A stretch of DNA of 6,834 nt from Anaerolineales bacterium (GCA_026415275.1 JAOAHK010000139.1:1-6834), one strand, 5' to 3'; positions 1-6,799 are shown, counted from the stretch's first letter. Numbers and translations are program-made. The notes: generated from the sequence alone by a model not told the origin.

Positions 1-138
1 AAGAGACAGATGGCACTGTTTACTGATAAAAAAGTGTAATTAAAATTATAGTATTAAAACAAAAAGATTTTCAGGAGAATTTAACTACCTCAATGTTTAT
101 TGCTCAGAAAGATGTAGAATTAAATTAAGCTAATTAAT
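1..138. other. AT-rich non-coding leader or junction
   Basis: By hand count this stretch is about 25% GC, far below the adjoining coding DNA, and no convincing gene is visible. An AGGAG at 73-77 is followed by an ATG at 93, but that frame stops after 11 codons (126-128) and the spacing is long. A poor promoter-like pair can be drawn (CTGATA at 23-28, TATAGT at 47-52, 18-base spacer); in DNA this AT-rich such matches are expected by chance. The abrupt change in composition where the propeller frame begins suggests a rearrangement junction or decayed sequence. I saw no terminal inverted repeat or target duplication to name an insertion sequence. Confidence 0.5.
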
Positions 139-1029
139 TTGAAGGTTGTTAATGTAGTGCATTTTGCGGATTGGTATTCCCTCCCTGGTGCCTTGAGAGT
201 TTTCTTTTCGACCGTAGAATATAGATCGACAGCACCCGGTTGGCAGGCGAATAACAATCTCATTAGTTTAGATTTTAGCCCGAACGGATGGATTTCAAAG
301 TGGAAGACTCTTGTGGAAACAAATTCGGGTGGTGTTTATGGCTGGTGGGGGACTTTTTATGCACTAGAGCCAAGAGGGAAACGGATCGCATTTGCGCGAG
401 CAGATGGTGTTGGAATTGTAAATGAAGAGGGGGGAGAGAATATCTTTGATGTGCTTCTACCTCTTCTTCCATATCAGACGGGGGCAGATTGGGCATGGGT
501 TCCGGGGCTGACATGGAGTCCCGATGGACAGTTTTTGTATACGGTAGACCATTTATCGGAAGAGGGATTGTCTAACCCTGAGGAATCAAAGTCTTTTGCC
601 GTAACAGCAATCTCGTTGCTAACCCGCAGTCCCATTCACCTTGTCCAGCGAGCTGGGATGTTTGCTTATGCGGTTCCTTCTCAAGTTATACAAAATGACC
701 AGGGAGAGCCATTCTATCGTTTAGCCTACTTACAAGCGATTTTTCCAGAACAGAGTGATGTCAGCCGCTATCGTTTGATGGTTATGGATCAAGATGGATC
801 CGATACATTAACCTTGTTCCCTAGCGAAGGTGAGTCTGGATTGGAACCACAGGTGATTTGTTGGTCTCCTGCACCAATGAGCGATAGCGGTTTATATGCT
901 GTTGCTGTTATTCATCAAGGAAATCTGTATCTGGTCGATGTACCTGAACAAGGGGGTGTGAATGGACAAGTACGACAAATTACTGGCGATGGTTTAGTTA
1001 GCCGAGTTGTATGGAGTTTGGCTCAGTGA
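139..1029 (+). CDS. WD40/TolB-like beta-propeller protein, probably 5'-truncated
   Basis: This looks like the C-terminal part of a secreted beta-propeller protein; a binding or scaffolding role is inferred and no enzymatic function is evident. Propeller blades are visible as repeated strand/turn motifs: [12 protein letters not shown] at residues 76-87, the classic LTWSPDG at 124-130, [12 protein letters not shown] at 211-222, CWSPAP at 241-246 and QGNLYLVDV at 260-268, ending with QITGDG at 280-285. From residue 9 the protein is already deep in propeller sequence. It has no signal peptide or lipobox, although relatives I recall are exported lipoproteins several hundred residues longer. The start is uncertain: TTG at 139 has no Shine-Dalgarno, GTG at 157 has a weak AAGG at 142-145, and an in-frame stop at 121-123 blocks extension. 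The gene ends 8 bases before the decarboxylase gene, so it may be read with it. It may be a pseudogene remnant. Confidence 0.65.
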   Translation: MKVVNVVHFADWYSLPGALRVFFSTVEYRSTAPGWQANNNLISLDFSPNGWISKWKTLVETNSGGVYGWWGTFYALEPRGKRIAFARADGVGIVNEEGGENIFDVLLPLLPYQTGADWAWVPGLTWSPDGQFLYTVDHLSEEGLSNPEESKSFAVTAISLLTRSPIHLVQRAGMFAYAVPSQVIQNDQGEPFYRLAYLQAIFPEQSDVSRYRLMVMDQDGSDTLTLFPSEGESGLEPQVICWSPAPMSDSGLYAVAVIHQGNLYLVDVPEQGGVNGQVRQITGDGLVSRVVWSLAQ

Positions 1030-1037
1030 GGTGACGA

Positions 1038-1997
1038 ATGCGGATTTTAATTACAGGAGCTGCTGGATTTTTGGGGTCACATCTTTGTGATCGGTTACTT
1101 GCAGAGGGCCATGATGTGATTGGAATGGATAATTTCATTACGGGAAGCCCAGAGAATCTAGCCCATCTAGCTGGCAATGAGCACTTTTCATTTATTCGTC
1201 ATGATGTTTCTAATTTCATTTTTGTGCCTAAAGAGGTTGACGCAGTTTTGCATTTTGCCTCTCCAGCTAGCCCTAATCCTACCTCTCCTTTTGGTTATGT
1301 GAATCTGCCGATCCAAACCATGAAAGCAGGAGCATTAGGCACTCATAATACATTGGGTGTTGCCCGGAAATTTGGTGCGAGATACTTATTGGCTTCCACT
1401 AGCGAAATTTATGGTGATCCCCTTGAGCATCCACAAAAGGAGACCTATTGGGGACATGTGGATCCGATTGGTGTACGTTCTGTTTATGATGAAGCCAAAC
1501 GTTTCGCGGAAGCGTTAACTATGGCATATCATCGTTTTCACGGAATCGACACGCGCATTGTGCGCATCTTTAATACCTATGGGCCTCGGATGCATTTGGA
1601 AGATGGTCGCGTTGTACCAAACTTTATTCAGCAAGCGCTGCGCGGAGAGCCACTTACGGTCTATGGAGATGGTAGTCAGACTAGAAGTTTCTGTTACGTG
1701 GATGACCTCATTGAGGGAATTGTACGCCTGCTTTATTCCGATGAGCATTTACCAGTAAATCTTGGCAATCCGCAAGAGACGAGCATTTTAGAGTTTGCCG
1801 AAGTCATAAACCGCATTGTGGGCAACAAAGCAGGAATTATTTTCCAACCTAAAGGACGCTTGGAGGGAGATCCTCAACGAAGGCAACCAGATATTCAACG
1901 CGCTAAAGAAATTTTGGGTTGGGAGCCGCAAGTTGAATTGGAAGATGGGTTGCGTGAGACGATCGCTTATTTTCGATATAAAATGGGATTAGAATAG
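1038..1997 (+). CDS. UDP-glucuronate decarboxylase (UXS-type, SDR family)
   Basis: This cytoplasmic NAD-dependent enzyme of the extended short-chain dehydrogenase family is predicted to oxidise and decarboxylate UDP-glucuronate to UDP-xylose. The Rossmann motif GAAGFLG lies at residues 7-13. The UXS signature follows: TSEIYGDP at 121-128 with catalytic Thr121 and Glu123, YWGHVDPIG at 137-145, Tyr150 and Lys154 of Yxxx[11 protein letters not shown] at 176-185, GDGSQTRSF at 210-218 and DPQRRQPDI at 278-286 holding the decarboxylase-type arginine. These match human UXS1 closely as I remember it, which separates this protein from GalE-type epimerases and dTDP-glucose dehydratases. The length of 319 residues is normal for the bacterial single-domain form. 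GAGG at 1028-1031 is the ribosome binding site. The TAG stop shares its last base with the next gene's GTG start, so surface glycan synthesis is the likely setting. Confidence 0.9.
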   Translation: MRILITGAAGFLGSHLCDRLLAEGHDVIGMDNFITGSPENLAHLAGNEHFSFIRHDVSNFIFVPKEVDAVLHFASPASPNPTSPFGYVNLPIQTMKAGALGTHNTLGVARKFGARYLLASTSEIYGDPLEHPQKETYWGHVDPIGVRSVYDEAKRFAEALTMAYHRFHGIDTRIVRIFNTYGPRMHLEDGRVVPNFIQQALRGEPLTVYGDGSQTRSFCYVDDLIEGIVRLLYSDEHLPVNLGNPQETSILEFAEVINRIVGNKAGIIFQPKGRLEGDPQRRQPDIQRAKEILGWEPQVELEDGLRETIAYFRYKMGLE

Positions 1998-2461
1998 TGT
2001 CGATCATACGGAATGAGAAAGAAAGACAACGCTTTGTTCGATTTGCCATTGTGGGATCGCTTGGGGCAGTTGTAGATTTTGGGTTTTTTAATATCTTGGC
2101 TCATGTCATTCATCTCAGAGCGGTGCTGGCAAGCATATGCTCGTTCTCATTAGCAGTGATCAATAATTTCACATGGAATCGGTTTTGGACGTACCCTGAC
2201 TCACGCTCAAAACCTTTAGGGTACCAATTGGTTCTTTTTGCGCTGATTAATATCGTTGGTTTAGCCATCCGTACGCCGTTGTTTGTTTTTCTGGAAGGTA
2301 GGTTAGTACGCTTTTTCAACCAATTAGAAATTTTTCGACTTTTTCCATTGCGCCCAATTTGGGTGGCTCACAATCTTTCGTTAGCAGCGGCTATTCTGGT
2401 TGTTATGTTTTGGAACTACTACATCAATCGCTATCTTACCTATAACGATGTAACAGCCTAA
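1997..2461 (+). CDS. GtrA-family membrane protein
   Basis: This is a small polytopic inner-membrane protein of the GtrA family, whose members are linked to moving polyprenyl-phosphate-bound sugars across the membrane or to cell-wall polysaccharide assembly. Four hydrophobic segments are visible at about residues 14-35, 41-60, 76-99 and 122-145. The family hallmarks are present: FVRFAIVGSLGAVVDF at 13-28, NNFTWNRFWTY at 56-66 and the closing FWNYYINRYLTY at 138-149. The length of 154 residues is usual. It starts with GTG inside the upstream stop codon (TAGTG), has no strong Shine-Dalgarno of its own, and is therefore probably translated by coupling to the decarboxylase. That pairing suggests a link to nucleotide-sugar-derived glycans. 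The exact substrate cannot be read from the sequence, and no polyprenyl-phosphate glycosyltransferase lies beside it. Confidence 0.85.
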   Translation: MSIIRNEKERQRFVRFAIVGSLGAVVDFGFFNILAHVIHLRAVLASICSFSLAVINNFTWNRFWTYPDSRSKPLGYQLVLFALINIVGLAIRTPLFVFLEGRLVRFFNQLEIFRLFPLRPIWVAHNLSLAAAILVVMFWNYYINRYLTYNDVTA

Positions 2462-2487
2462 AGGTGAATCGATGAGGATAGTGAAGC

Positions 2488-2871
2488 ATGGAAGAGAAAG
2501 TGCGTAAAAAAATCGTCGTCATCTATACCACCAGTGGCGATGCAGCAGCGTTTTTGATCTATCCCTATATCTACAATCGACAAGGGGAATGGATTGGATG
2601 GGTTACTCCAACTCGTCAAGTATACTCGGTGCATGGTCATTATGTTGGCTGGCTAAGTGATGAACCACGGATTTTGCGTAAACACTCTTCGGGTTACCTA
2701 AAGCCTCGCTTAAATCCTCCTCCTCCACCCAAGCCTATTAAACCACCTGCTACAACTCCGCTAGCCCCAATGATGCCCGATATTCCGATCGGAGCTTTTG
2801 ATGTTTTAGAAGATAACCCAGCGTTAATGCCTCCGATCGATTTTGGTGACTTAAAAGAGGACATGGATTGA
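2488..2871 (+). CDS. Small beta-flower-like repeat protein with proline-rich tail
   Basis: The function is unknown. The N-terminal half contains two related units: IYNRQGEWIGWV at residues 28-39 and VYSVHGHYVGWL at 45-56, both of the form Y-x4-G-x-aromatic-(I/V)-G-W-hydrophobic. This resembles the short beta-hairpin repeats of the '4-fold beta flower' type of small domains, an assignment made from memory. Residues 73-117 are proline-rich and probably disordered, beginning with five consecutive prolines at 77-81, and the end is acidic (DFGDLKEDMD, 118-127). No signal peptide or membrane segment is evident, so it is probably cytoplasmic. GAGG at 2474-2477 lies 10 bases before the ATG. The ChlI-like ATPase gene starts 3 bases after the stop, which suggests the two products are made together and might interact, perhaps through the proline-rich tail. 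Confidence 0.7.
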   Translation: MEEKVRKKIVVIYTTSGDAAAFLIYPYIYNRQGEWIGWVTPTRQVYSVHGHYVGWLSDEPRILRKHSSGYLKPRLNPPPPPKPIKPPATTPLAPMMPDIPIGAFDVLEDNPALMPPIDFGDLKEDMD

Positions 2872-2874
2872 AGC

Positions 2875-4083
2875 ATGAAGGATCATTCTACTCTAGAACA
2901 AAAGGGGAATGACCCTGAGGCTAATGCTCAACCTGAGATGATATCCGAAGCTGTAAGTGGGGTGCGTTCTTTAAGGGAGTTAATTGACCGCGTTATGGGG
3001 AAAGCTTTGTATCTCCCTGAAATTCAGGAAGATTCGGGTATTGCAGAATTAATTCCTTTCCCATTTTTAGCGATTGTTAATCAATATGAAATGAAAATGG
3101 CATTGCTCCTTGCATTGATTAATCCAGCAATGGGTGGGGTGTTATTAATTGGCCCGCGTGGCACTGGAAAGACAACCGCTGTACGAGGTTTATTAGATTT
3201 ACTTCCTTTAGTGCCCAAAAGCCTGTGCTATTATGGTTGCTTACCCGAAGATATCGAAACCATGGGAATTGACGGAGTGTGCCCCGACTGTGCGAGAAAG
3301 TACGCAGAAGGGAAACCATTGGCGGTCATGGATCGAGTGCGATTGGGCGAGTTGCCCCTGAACGCACGTTTAGAAGATGTAATTGGTGGGATTGACGAGC
3401 GGGCAGCAGTTCATCATCGGCTTCGCTTACAGCGCGGCATTCTTGCTCAAGCGGACCGAAATGTGCTTTATGTGGATGAAGTCAATCTTCTGGATGATGA
3501 TATCGTAGATGCCCTGCTGAATGCTGCCGCTCAAGGTAGCTATACGGTGCGACGTGGTCCTGTTTCAGCCACTTATCGTTCTCGATTCATCCTAATTGGC
3601 TCAATGAACCCCGAAGAGGGCAACCTTCGCCCACAGATTCAGGATCGCTTTGGCTTAAGGGTGATTGTGAGGGGATTGGATAACGATGAAGAGCGATTGG
3701 AGGCCTATCGCCGAGTAAAAGCCTATATGGCAAATCCTCGTTCAGTTGCAGCACAGTTTCGATTGGAAACCGAAGTAGCCCGCGAAGAAATCCAATTAGC
3801 CCGAGAATTGTTGCCCGAAGTGGAATTACCAGATGAAGTTGCCAAATTAGGACTAAGATGGATAAAAGAATTAGGTGTTGACTCGTTGCGGGCGGAGATC
3901 ACCCTTTTTGAGGCTGCGCGTGCCTATGCCGCGGCCGATGCTCGACAAGTCGTTGAGCCTTCTGACCTAAAGCAAGTTGCGCCAATGGCTCTGCGGTTGC
4001 GTAAATCTGCTTTTATGAGCGATTACCTAAGTCAACAGGAAGCAGAGCAAGCTCAACTAAAATTTATAATGGAAAAAGATTAA
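2875..4083 (+). CDS. ChlI/BchI-like AAA+ ATPase with four-cysteine cluster
   Basis: This is a cytoplasmic AAA+ ATPase of the magnesium-chelatase I-subunit family. The core is complete: Walker A GPRGTGKTT at residues 93-101, Walker B VLYVDEVNLL at 197-206 (Asp201, Glu202), sensor-1 Asn245 in GSMNPEEG, an arginine-finger DRFG at 257-260 and a sensor-2-type Arg339 before a C-terminal helical lid. ELPLNARLEDVIGGID at 159-174 is a typical family segment. Between Walker A and B sit Cys118, Cys122, Cys136 and Cys139 (C-x3-C-x13-C-x2-C), which could bind a metal. The first 55 or so residues are a variable, charged extension. True chelatases need a ChlD-type partner with a von Willebrand A domain and a ChlH subunit; neither lies in the window. 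The protein may therefore be a remodelling ATPase for another target rather than a chlorophyll enzyme. It starts 3 bases after the repeat-protein gene. Confidence 0.85.
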   Translation: MKDHSTLEQKGNDPEANAQPEMISEAVSGVRSLRELIDRVMGKALYLPEIQEDSGIAELIPFPFLAIVNQYEMKMALLLALINPAMGGVLLIGPRGTGKTTAVRGLLDLLPLVPKSLCYYGCLPEDIETMGIDGVCPDCARKYAEGKPLAVMDRVRLGELPLNARLEDVIGGIDERAAVHHRLRLQRGILAQADRNVLYVDEVNLLDDDIVDALLNAAAQGSYTVRRGPVSATYRSRFILIGSMNPEEGNLRPQIQDRFGLRVIVRGLDNDEERLEAYRRVKAYMANPRSVAAQFRLETEVAREEIQLARELLPEVELPDEVAKLGLRWIKELGVDSLRAEITLFEAARAYAAADARQVVEPSDLKQVAPMALRLRKSAFMSDYLSQQEAEQAQLKFIMEKD

Positions 4084-4170
4084 ATCTATTCTGGTAGGTT
4101 ATAAGTTTTCGGAGTTTGATTTGATAGAGCATGATCAACATTGGATTTGAGAAAGTGAGGCATAGCAGAG

Positions 4171-5157
4171 ATGAGTTACACGCATCGTAAAAGACTAGAA
4201 GCTTGTTTATCCGCAAAATCCATCGACCGAGTCCCCGTCATGTTGTGGCGGCATTTTCCTGTGGATGACCAAGATCCATTAAGACTGGCGGCAGCAACGA
4301 TTCAATTTCAAAAACAATTCGACTTTGACGCAGTGAAAGTTACACCTGCTTCATCCTTTTGTGTAAAGGATTGGGGCGCTGAGGATGTTTGGAATGGAGC
4401 GACGGAGGGGACAAGGGATTATATCAAATATCCTATTCAAAAAGCGGAGGATTGGACAAGTTTACCCATTTTAGATCCAACAAAAGGTTGGTTGGGTAAA
4501 CAATTGGTATGCCTTAAGGCAATTGTGGCAGAATTGGGCAAAGAAACTCCTGTCATCCAAACAATTTTCAACCCTTTGACTCAAGCGAAAAATTTAGCTT
4601 CTCGTAATAAAGTTCTCATGTGGATGCGAAAGTACCCTGACGCATTCAAGCAGGGACTGAAAACCATCACCGAAACAACCATCCGATTTATAGAAGAAGC
4701 TCGTAAAACAGGGATCGATGGGATTTTCTATGCTGTGCAGCATGCTCAGTACGGGATGATGAGCGAGGAGGAATATCGGGAGTTCGGTTTGACATACGAT
4801 TTAGAAGTGCTTGAGGCAGCGAAACCTTTTTGGTTCAATATGCTGCATCTGCACGGAGAAGACATCATGTTCGATCTCTTTGTAGATTTGCCCGTTCAAG
4901 TGATCAATTGGCATGATCAAGAAACCCCACCAAGTTTGATTGAGGCGAAGAAACGATACAAGGGGGTTGTATGTGGTGGCTTGTTACGTTATACAGCTTT
5001 GGTGCTCGGAACCCCAGAAGAGATTACTGTGCAAGCCCGAAAAGCTATCGAAGCTACGGATGGCGAACGGTTTATCCTTGGCACTGGTTGTGTTGTCCCG
5101 ATCACGGCCCCATATGGAAATATCATGGCGGCGCGCCAAAGCGTAGAACGTTCTTAG
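4171..5157 (+). CDS. Uroporphyrinogen decarboxylase-superfamily protein (not typical HemE)
   Basis: This is a TIM-barrel protein of the URO-D superfamily, which includes HemE and corrinoid-linked methyltransferases such as MtaA and CmuA. The family style shows in RVPVMLWRHFP at residues 20-30, FDFDAVKVTP at 50-59, TIFNPLTQAKNLA at 131-143, INWHDQ at 245-250 and GTGCVVPITAPYGNIMAA at 304-321. Only one arginine of the HemE RQAGR substrate motif is kept, in WRHFP, so haem synthesis is unlikely. The C-terminal glycine-cysteine-proline motif resembles the methyltransferase branch, with Cys307 as a possible zinc ligand. The other ligands, usually His-x-Cys, read His226-Leu-His228. The substrate is unknown. 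GTGAGG at 4155-4160 lies 10 bases before the ATG, and the 87-base gap upstream shows no clear promoter or terminator. The stop is 3 bases before the rsmD start, so the two genes are probably co-transcribed. Confidence 0.8.
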   Translation: MSYTHRKRLEACLSAKSIDRVPVMLWRHFPVDDQDPLRLAAATIQFQKQFDFDAVKVTPASSFCVKDWGAEDVWNGATEGTRDYIKYPIQKAEDWTSLPILDPTKGWLGKQLVCLKAIVAELGKETPVIQTIFNPLTQAKNLASRNKVLMWMRKYPDAFKQGLKTITETTIRFIEEARKTGIDGIFYAVQHAQYGMMSEEEYREFGLTYDLEVLEAAKPFWFNMLHLHGEDIMFDLFVDLPVQVINWHDQETPPSLIEAKKRYKGVVCGGLLRYTALVLGTPEEITVQARKAIEATDGERFILGTGCVVPITAPYGNIMAARQSVERS

Positions 5158-5160
5158 AGA

Positions 5161-5721
5161 ATGCGCGTTATCGCAGGAAAGGCAAAAGGTCGGCAACTGA
5201 AGTCGGTTCCAGGTGATACGACTCGACCAATCACTGATCGCACAAAAGAGGCGCTTTTCAATATCATCGGAGCGGATATTGAAGGCGCTAGCTTGTTGGA
5301 TTGTTTTGCTGGAACTGGCAGTGTTGGGATTGAAGCCCTTAGCCGAGGTGCCGCTTTTGTTCGTTTCTATGATCTAAATCGCAAAGCAATTCAGACCATC
5401 CATGAGAATTTGAGGCTGACTGGTCTAGCCCAAAATGCGCAAGTAATCCAGGCTGATGTTCTGCGTGAGCTAGAAAAACCAGCCGATCGGACATTTGATT
5501 ATATATATATTGCTCCACCACAGTACCAACGTCTCTGGATAAAGACGTTGGAGATTATCAACCGTAATAGTAAATGGTTAGACAAGGATGGATGGTGTAT
5601 TGTCCAAATCCATCCCGTGGAATACGAAAACCTTTCTAAGAGCGTGGATGTCAATCAGCTTACAGAATTTGATCGGCGTAAATATGGCAGTACGCTATTA
5701 GTTTTTTACTGGAGGATTTGA
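5161..5721 (+). CDS. rsmD: 16S rRNA (guanine-N2)-methyltransferase RsmD-type
   Basis: RsmD uses S-adenosylmethionine to methylate the exocyclic amine of G966 (E. coli numbering) in 16S rRNA during small-subunit assembly. The family start MRVIAGKAKGRQL (residues 1-13) and RPITDRTKEALFNI (22-35) are clear. The SAM-binding motif I LLDCFAGTGSVGIEALSRGA spans 45-64, with an acidic Asp71 after the next strand and Asp99 in QADV. The length of 186 residues is standard. The catalytic motif IV, normally (N/D)PP(Y/F), reads Ala118-Pro-Pro-Gln121-Tyr122 and so lacks the usual acid or amide. I recall this APPQ form in Chloroflexota homologues, so it is probably a lineage variant rather than a random loss. 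No strong Shine-Dalgarno is visible, and translation may be coupled to the gene ending 3 bases upstream. The common neighbour coaD is absent; a convergent gene follows instead. Confidence 0.88.
   Translation: MRVIAGKAKGRQLKSVPGDTTRPITDRTKEALFNIIGADIEGASLLDCFAGTGSVGIEALSRGAAFVRFYDLNRKAIQTIHENLRLTGLAQNAQVIQADVLRELEKPADRTFDYIYIAPPQYQRLWIKTLEIINRNSKWLDKDGWCIVQIHPVEYENLSKSVDVNQLTEFDRRKYGSTLLVFYWRI
5526..5551. repeat. 9-bp perfect inverted repeat inside rsmD
   Basis: CCAACGTCT (5526-5534) and AGACGTTGG (5543-5551) are perfect reverse complements separated by 8 bases. They lie inside the rsmD coding region just after the APPQ codons. No T-run follows, so this is not an intrinsic terminator. A stem of this size can occur by chance in a window this long; a role in mRNA folding is possible but unsupported. 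Confidence 0.5.
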
Positions 5722-5729
5722 GCTCGCCT

Positions 5730-6785
5730 TTACCCTTTTAGAAATTCCTCCAATGCTTCTTTACTAATGCGATAGGCGTTGCCGATCTTTTTGGCTTTTA
5801 GCTCCCCAGCATTGATGGCGGCGATGACATCTTCTTCTGAAACCCGCAAGAACGCTGCAGCTTCGCTTGGCGTCATGACAGGTGGAATTGCTGGGGGTGT
5901 TGGTGATGGTGATGGCGCTTGTGCGGCAGATTGACCGGGTTGCATTCCCTGTAGAGATTGACTTAGCACGTTTCCAATGCCCATTCCAGCGCCGATTCCA
6001 GCGGTGAGACCCGCGCCGCCGCTAGGGTTTTGGGCTGCCTCGCGCAGGGCATCGGCAGCTTGCAATTGGGTATAGGTTGCCATATCCAACATACCCATTG
6101 CGCGCAGCTCCTCAGCAGATTTTGTGGACGGTTTTAGGTTTTCGATATAAAAAGCCTTAAGGGTTAAGCCCAATGCTAAAAAATCGTCTTGAGCTTTGGC
6201 TCGCACACCAGCACTCAACTCTTCCGTCAAGCCAATTAATTCTGGTACGCTATGTTTTGAGGCAGTTTCACCTAGTAGATCGCTCAGTTTTGAAAGTAAA
6301 ATGGAACGCAGGCGGTCTTCAATATCGCTGATAAGATATTTTCCCTGTGCACCGACAATTTGAGTAACAAATTGTTGAGGGTCTTTGACTTGGAATCCAT
6401 AGGTGCCAAAACCTTGAAGCAATGCCACTCCTAAACCCATGTTGGGATTGCGCACAATAATCGGTTGCGGAGTGCCCCATTTGCGATTGACAAATTCACG
6501 CATGGAGACGAAATAAACTTCTGCAGGGAAAGGAGTCCGTTCGTTGAAAAAGGCTTTACCGATTCTTTCGATGAGCAGAGGGATATTCAGGGTGGTAATT
6601 GTGTGTCGTCCGGGTCCGAAGACATCCAGCGCGTTACCATCACGGAAGAATACGGCAGTTTGGGTCTCCCGAACGATGACTTGGGAACCAATCCGAAAGT
6701 CTCCGGGACCGCTTTCGGGAAAGCGGTGTACGAGTTCGTCTTTCATTTCATTAGGATATTCAATGACATCGAATACTCTTGCCAT
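5730..6785 (-). CDS. SPFH-domain protein (YdjI/virion-core-like) with C-terminal helix-turn-helix
   Basis: The product is 351 residues from the ATG whose first base is 6785. Residues 1 to about 225 form an SPFH (stomatin/prohibitin-like) domain of the YdjI type once annotated 'virion core protein'. It includes MARVFDVIEYP at 1-11, VIVRETQTAVFFRDG at 36-50, a GPGRHTI turn at 58-64 and FYIENLKP at 212-219. A glycine-rich linker (about 255-275) and a proline/serine stretch (about 290-303) follow. Residues 304-351 form an excisionase/MerR-like winged helix: MTPSEAAAFLRVSEEDV, then INAGELKAKKIG and AYRISKEALEEFL. YdjI relatives I recall end in a zinc ribbon, so this domain swap is notable. No transmembrane helix is seen. 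SPFH proteins usually oligomerise on membranes; the helix-turn-helix may bind protein or DNA. An upstream TTG at 6812 could add 9 residues but lacks a ribosome binding site. The gene converges on rsmD with 8 bases between stops. Confidence 0.8.
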   Translation of the reverse strand: MARVFDVIEYPNEMKDELVHRFPESGPGDFRIGSQVIVRETQTAVFFRDGNALDVFGPGRHTITTLNIPLLIERIGKAFFNERTPFPAEVYFVSMREFVNRKWGTPQPIIVRNPNMGLGVALLQGFGTYGFQVKDPQQFVTQIVGAQGKYLISDIEDRLRSILLSKLSDLLGETASKHSVPELIGLTEELSAGVRAKAQDDFLALGLTLKAFYIENLKPSTKSAEELRAMGMLDMATYTQLQAADALREAAQNPSGGAGLTAGIGAGMGIGNVLSQSLQGMQPGQSAAQAPSPSPTPPAIPPVMTPSEAAAFLRVSEEDVIAAINAGELKAKKIGNAYRISKEALEEFLKG

Positions 6786-6789
6786 ATTG

Positions 6790-6799
6790 TCCTTACCTT
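6790..6799 (-). promoter_or_regulatory. Ribosome binding site deciding the SPFH gene start
   Basis: Read on the minus strand this is AAGGTAAGGA. Its first AAGG lies 10 bases, and its final AGGA 4 bases, upstream of the ATG at 6785. This favours that ATG over the in-frame TTG at 6812, which has no comparable motif within the window. The chosen start also gives the expected family N-terminus, MARVFDVIEYP. Confidence 0.65.

Noticed and set aside
93..128. An 11-codon frame from ATG 93 behind AGGAG as a leader peptide
   Set aside because: The spacing from AGGAG to ATG is about 15 bases, the peptide has no leader-like feature, and such frames are common in AT-rich DNA.
275..514. Minus-strand open frame opposite the propeller gene
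   Set aside because: It lies wholly within a frame showing clear propeller motifs and has no recognisable domain; it is a shadow.
2694..2876. Minus-strand glycine-rich frame opposite the small repeat protein
   Set aside because: Its glycine run is the complement of the proline codons on the plus strand, so it is an artefact of composition.
4084..4170. A promoter or terminator in the 87-base gap before the URO-D-family gene
   Set aside because: Apart from the Shine-Dalgarno at 4155-4160, I found no convincing -35/-10 pair and no hairpin followed by a T-run.
2875..5157. A tetrapyrrole (chlorophyll, haem or cobalamin) biosynthesis cluster, based on ChlI-like and URO-D-like neighbours
   Set aside because: ChlH and ChlD partners are absent, the URO-D-like protein lacks the HemE signature, and both families have many members outside tetrapyrrole synthesis.
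4971..5216. Plus-strand frame spanning the URO-D/rsmD junction
   Set aside because: It overlaps two well-supported genes out of frame, has no ribosome binding site and its translation resembles no family.
5711..5751. GGAGGA (5711-5716) and TCCTCC (5746-5751) as a bidirectional terminator between the convergent genes
   Set aside because: The stem is only 6 bp with a loop of about 29 bases, and neither side is followed by a proper T-run; this is too weak to call.
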